This document shows positions 59,687 to 64,000 of a DNA stretch of 64,000 bases, piece by piece; positions within the stretch are counted from its first letter, which is position 1; each line of letters begins with the position of its first letter. The stretch comes from Viscum album (taxonomy: Eukaryota; Streptophyta; Magnoliopsida; Santalales; Viscaceae): the NCBI GenBank assembly GCA_963277665.1, contig OY728130.1:1360516393-1360580392 (forward strand), read 5' to 3'. The notes beneath the pieces are model-generated. The model made no database searches, was not told the origin of the DNA, and saw only the letters and a program-made list of their open reading frames with translations. The translations under genes were made by a program, and so were the position numbers.

Positions 59687-61690
59687 ATGGAGGGCACCAA
59701 TCATAAAGGTATTCTGATCTTCAATGGGAACAATTTTCAGCTATAGAAGAATCAGATGCAACACTACTTCTAATATTTTAGAATGGATGTATTCACAACA
59801 GCAATGCATGGCATAACAGCTGATATTAATAGTGGTGCATTATCATAGGTTGAGCGTAGAGAGTTTGATGTTGATGCCAATGAAATTAATACCTTATGGG
59901 TAGCCCTATCTAATCTTATATATACAAAGGTGATGTCTTGAAAAACGTCACATGCCATGTGGTAAAAGTTATTGAATGTATATGAAGGGGATACAAAGGT
60001 CAGAGAGGCAAAGCTGCAAGTGTTGTGGAACAAGTATGAAGATCTGAGAATGAACCCGAATGAATATGTTGATGCATTCTTTGACAGGGTAAATGTTGTA
60101 GTGGAGGACATGAGAGGTCTTGGAGAATTTATTGAAGATATAAAAATTGTGAAGCGCATCCTAAGAAAACTTCCACCTCGGTTCAATACAAAAGTTTCTA
60201 TTTTGGAAGATAAAGACTTGAAAGAGCTAACATTGGATAACCTGCACAGCACCCTTGTTTCATATGAAATAAGAAATGATGATAATGACTTTGTGGAAAA
60301 TGGGAAATCCAAATAAGTGGCATTTAATGCCATGAAGAAGCTCACCATCGAAGATTCTAAGGAGGATGAAGAAACATATGAGGTAATGTCATTCCTCTCC
60401 TCAAATATTCAAAGAGTAAAAGGAATGTTCAAAGGAAAACTTCCACATTCTTGCTTTAGATGTGGGAAAGTTGTTCATCTTGCCACAAGGTGCCCCAAAA
60501 AGTTTCAAGAAGAAAATGATGAAGATGATGTTGAAATTCCCAAGAAGATATCTTCAGCCAATGTGAAAGGGAATAAGTAGTTCAAGATAAATTTCTTCAA
60601 TAAGAAGAATCTTTATTCACAAGAAATAGACAGTTTAGATTAGTATGAGGTTGAGGAGGTGGAGGAGATTGAAAATTATAAAGATCATGGAGAAAATGCT
60701 ATGGTGGTAGTCGTCTGTAGTTCTCAAGAGAAGAACAAAACCAAAGGTGATGATGAAGAAGAATAAGTTGAAGAAAGAATAGATATGCAAGCTGAGTTAG
60801 AAGCTGCTCTTGAGGAGATAGATTTTTGGAGATCCAAAACAAGGAAAGCTAAAAAATTTGTTCATGATGCCAAACTCTATATGCAGCAGCAGGAAGAAGA
60901 TAATTCTTAGTTGATGGAATAAATTGATAAAATCAAATTATCAAAACTAGAGGACTCAGAATCAGATTGTGAGTATAAGCTCAAAATTGAAGAATAGAAA
61001 GGGTAGATCGATGGATTGAACAGAAAAGTGAAAGATCAAGTCAAGTGTATCAAAGAACTTGAAGAAAAAGTGGTCAGTCTGTGATGAAAAAGGAAGGATC
61101 AAGAAAAACTCTTGACCCCCAATGTGATATCTGAAAAGCAGTCCATTTAGAAGACAGAAAAGATGAAAGAGGAGGCTAGTAGTTTAGCAGTAATAAATTA
61201 GCAATTGGGCTCAGATGCTAAAGCTGAATTGGGGCTTGATCGAAAACAAAAAGATGTAAATATGGATGTCAGACCGCAAGCATCCACTCTGAGATTGAAG
61301 GTCTATGTGGGCAGAAAACAGAATTAGAATATTCACAGATCCTCAAGGGAAACTCATAGTGCATAAGTAACATGAAAAAATTCACCTTATATCAGGTGTT
61401 ATTGTTGTGGAAAGATGATACATTCACAGTATGTGTGTTCCATAGCCAAGAGATATCTAAGGGAACAAGAACAGAGGTAGTATCCAAATAGAGAATGGTT
61501 TTCCATAACATATTTTGAAGGATACTGTTTTTGGTGTGAAGGATTTGGGCACATGGCTAGGTACTTCACTTCGACCATACAGAGAAATGTGTCAAAGCTG
61601 AATCAAAATGTTCTCAAGTAGTAGATCAATAAACCAACAGGTGAGTTAAAAATGCAGAATTGATTTGCGGCTTTACAAGATGAAGATGGT
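59687..61690 (+). pseudogene. gag of the SIRE-like copia element, three zinc knuckles (broken)
   Basis: Gag builds the particle and packages element RNA. The start MEGTNHKG at 59687 is followed by stops at former Gln or Trp codons. 59972-60316 holds the conserved core (AKLQVLWNKYEDLRMNPNEY, VEDMRGLGE, ILRKLPPRFNTKVSILED, LTLDNLHSTLVSYE). 60317-60580 contains the first knuckle CFRCGKVVHLATRC (60452-60493). An acidic, helical stretch (60650-61370) follows with several stops. A second knuckle CYCCGKMIHSQYVC lies at 61397-61438 and a third, CFWCEGFGHMARYF with the last Cys changed to Phe, at 61526-61567. Gag with extra knuckles after a coiled-coil-like region is known in SIRE/Maximus-type elements. 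Confidence 0.8.
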
Positions 61691-61726
61691 CCATCATACA
61701 TTGAGAAATAAGAGAAGTCTCAATTC

Positions 61727-64000
61727 ATGTCGAGTGTGAAGGCAAAAACATGGACCAAGAAGAAGAATAATGAGAAGGTTGTGGTGGCAGAAATTTCCCT
61801 TAAGGAATCAGATCGCTCTAGTGTGTGGATCCTTGATATTGGTTACACATCTCATATGACAGGCAATAAGGATCTTGTTACAGGCATAAAATATGGCAAA
61901 GAAGGAGTTGTCAAATTTGGAAATGATGAAGGCCTAAATATTATTGGCTCAGGAAAGGACAAGTTTGGGGGAAAAGAGATGACATGTGCTGATGTCTTGG
62001 TAGTATAGGGTCTTAGTCATAACTTGCTCAGTGTTAGTCAACTATGTGACTATGGGCACTCAATCTGATTTACCAATAATATGTGTGTTGTGAAAGGAAA
62101 ATATGGATCCGTCATTTTATAGGGAAAAAGGACAAAGGAAAATCTTTACCTTGTAAGTGGGGAAGAAGATATGTGTCTTTTATCTACAGAGGAAGAAAAC
62201 AAGTTTTGGCATAAGTGACTTGGTCATCTATGCCAACCATCTATGGAAGACCTTGTAAAGTGTGATGCTGTTAAAGACCTTCCCAAATTATCATGTGATC
62301 TCACTCATACGTGCGATGCTTGAAAACAAGGGAAGATCATAAGAAATACATAAAATCCAAAGAAACAAAAATCAACCAAAGTGCTCGAATTGGTGCATGT
62401 TGATGTTTGTGGACCGATATCTCCACGATCCATAAATGGGAAAAGGTACTATGTCCTTTTCATTAATAATTATAGTAGAATATCCTGGGTATTTGTCATT
62501 ACCCATAAGACAGAAATGTTCAGTTGTATTAATAAGTATAGGAGGCAATCAGAAAGGATTCTTGGGTAGAAAATTCTGAAGTTTCGTACTTATAATGGTA
62601 CAGAATTCACAAACAGCCAAGTAGAATACTATCTCAAGAAACACACGATAAGGCATCAAGTTTTATCAGTGAGAACTCTCCAACATAATGGAGTAGTTTA
62701 AAGGAGAAATCATATCATAAACAACATGGCCAGAACAATGCTTATTGAAAAGGACCACCAGAGAAATTTTGGAAGGAATCTGTTTTGACATCGGTCTATA
62801 TTTCAAACAGGGCTCTGTTGTGTCCGAAAGAATAGAAGACTCCATATGAAATGTGGTATGGAAATAAACCAATGTTTAAGTACTTTAAAATCTTTGGAAG
62901 TAAGTGTTTCATCCTCAATAAATAAAACCATAGGAAGTTTGAGTCACGAGGAGATGAGGGTATATTCCTTAGCTACTCAGGTAAAATCAAAGCATATAAA
63001 TGCTTCAAAAAAAGGCTGGAAATTTTTTTGAGAGTAATGATGTCACTATTTTAGAAAATGAAGAGAATATTCAACAGCACAATGAACAGTTTCTTGATGA
63101 AAGTTATGAAGAGGATAGAAACACAGGAGGAGTAGAATTGGCAGATGATGACTCAGAAGAAGACACTGATGATGAACAATAAAGTGTCAAGTCTGTGTCT
63201 GCAAGGAAGCCATAGATTCAAGCTGAAATTGATAGGTAGAATATCATTGGTGATCAGACAGCTCTAGTTCAGACAAGAAGAATGAAGTCACAGCATCATA
63301 CATCTTTCTTATCTCAGGTAGGGCCAAAATGTTTTTCTGATGCAGCTGAAGATGAAAATTGGGTTCAGGATATGAATGAAGATATTGATCAGATTGAAAA
63401 GAATCATACGTGGGAGATTGTTTTGAGGCCAAAAAATAAGAATTTCATCAGGACTAAATGGGTCTTTTGCAACAAGATTAACAAAGATGGAACAGTGATT
63501 CGAAACAAAGCATGAATGGTGTGCAGAGGATACTCCCAAATAGAGGGTATTGATGTTGATGAGACATTTGCACCAGTTGCAAGGCTGGAGACAATCAGAT
63601 TATTTTTATCCATAGCAGTGCAAAGAAAGTTCAAAGTGTTCCAGATGGACATCAAATCTACATTTCTAAATGGGGTTCTGGAAGAAGAGGTGTACATTGA
63701 GCATCCAGATGGTTTTCTCATTCATGAGGATGAGAACAAAGTTTGTTGGGTGAAGAAGGCATTATATGGGATGAAGCAAGCACCAAGAGCGTGGTACTCA
63801 AGGATTGATCATTACTTAAAGAAGATTGGTTTCCAGTGTGGGGGAGTTGATTACAATCTTTATTTCAGCAATGATAGTAATCAAAGGATGATGGTGCTAG
63901 TTTATGTTGACGACATAATATTTGGAGGATCAGATGAAGCTCAGTGCAGACGATTTTCCGAATTCATGAATAATGAGTTTGAAATATCAATGATTAGAGA
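61727..64000 (+). pseudogene. pol of the SIRE-like copia element: protease, integrase, RT (broken, cut by window end)
   Basis: The protease motif is WILDIGYTSHMTG at about 61826-61865, with DIG instead of catalytic DSG. Integrase follows: HNLLSVSQL, the zinc region (KLGHL, CDA), then the core HVDVCGPISPRSINGKRYY (frame 62381-62569), FINNYSR where the second catalytic Asp is expected, NGTEFTNS, and TPYEMWYGNKP near 62840. 63000-63182 is the acidic linker. RT starts in the frame 63282-63515 (TWEIVLRPKNKNFIRTKWVF). After one stop at 63513-63515 (TGA, where Arg is usual) it continues open to the edge: DETFAPVARLETIR, QMDIKSTFLNG, KKALYGMKQAPRAWY and the active site VYVDDIIFGG, with YVDD at 63903-63914. 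The end of RT, RNase H and 3' LTR are outside the window. Confidence 0.88.

Overview
This window comes from the nuclear genome of a flowering plant with a large, AT-rich, repeat-dominated genome. The evidence is the set of transposon families: Del/Tekay-type Ty3/gypsy chromoviruses with an initiator-Met-type primer site, an Athila/Tat-type gypsy derivative, two Ty1/copia lineages, an En/Spm (CACTA) element with a TNP2-type transposase, and a plant L1 LINE carrying an RNase H domain. I see no convincing host gene, rRNA, CRISPR array, origin or bacterial-type operon. I cannot name the species from sequence alone. Almost all coding matter is decayed. The one long intact frame is the LINE ORF of 1349 codons (51415-55464, minus).

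Layout. 1-2124: end of a Del-type LTR, plus strand. 2125-2370: end fragment of a CACTA-type transposon. 2371-5331: ruined Del-type gag-pol, plus strand, followed by its 3' LTR (5332 to about 8430). 9230-26280: an older LTR on the minus strand, split by a complete nested Del/Tekay element (9771-22216) with two LTRs of about 3.7 kb, primer site, polypurine tract, gag, protease, RT, integrase and a chromodomain-like tail, also minus strand. 26415-28340 and 39322-41515: diverged LTR-like sequence of another family, split by an Athila/Tat-type element (28341-39321, minus strand). That element has gag and protease remnants but no RT or integrase. 41527-51189: probable CACTA element with TNP2 transposase relics and a second, TNPA-like gene. 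About 51349-55480: L1-type LINE, minus strand. 56380-58000: remnant of copia pol, minus strand. About 58100-64000: copia element, plus strand, with 5' LTR, primer site, gag with three zinc knuckles, protease, integrase and RT, cut by the window edge.

How the parts relate. These are independent parasites stacked by insertion: the intact Del element sits in a minisatellite of an older LTR, and the Athila-like element sits inside another LTR. The most interesting non-coding signals lie in the LTRs. Del-type LTRs carry a CpG-rich core (GGAGACGGTAA..CGTACGTACGCACG) repeated at about 190-bp spacing, in two copies or in four decayed copies. The Athila-like LTR carries many copies of an ACGT-core motif. 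The copia LTR carries many GCGCAAGT motifs. One Athila-like LTR, but not its partner, holds extra sequence containing a proline-tRNA-like segment. Boundaries and similarities were judged by eye; no alignment, search or dating was run.
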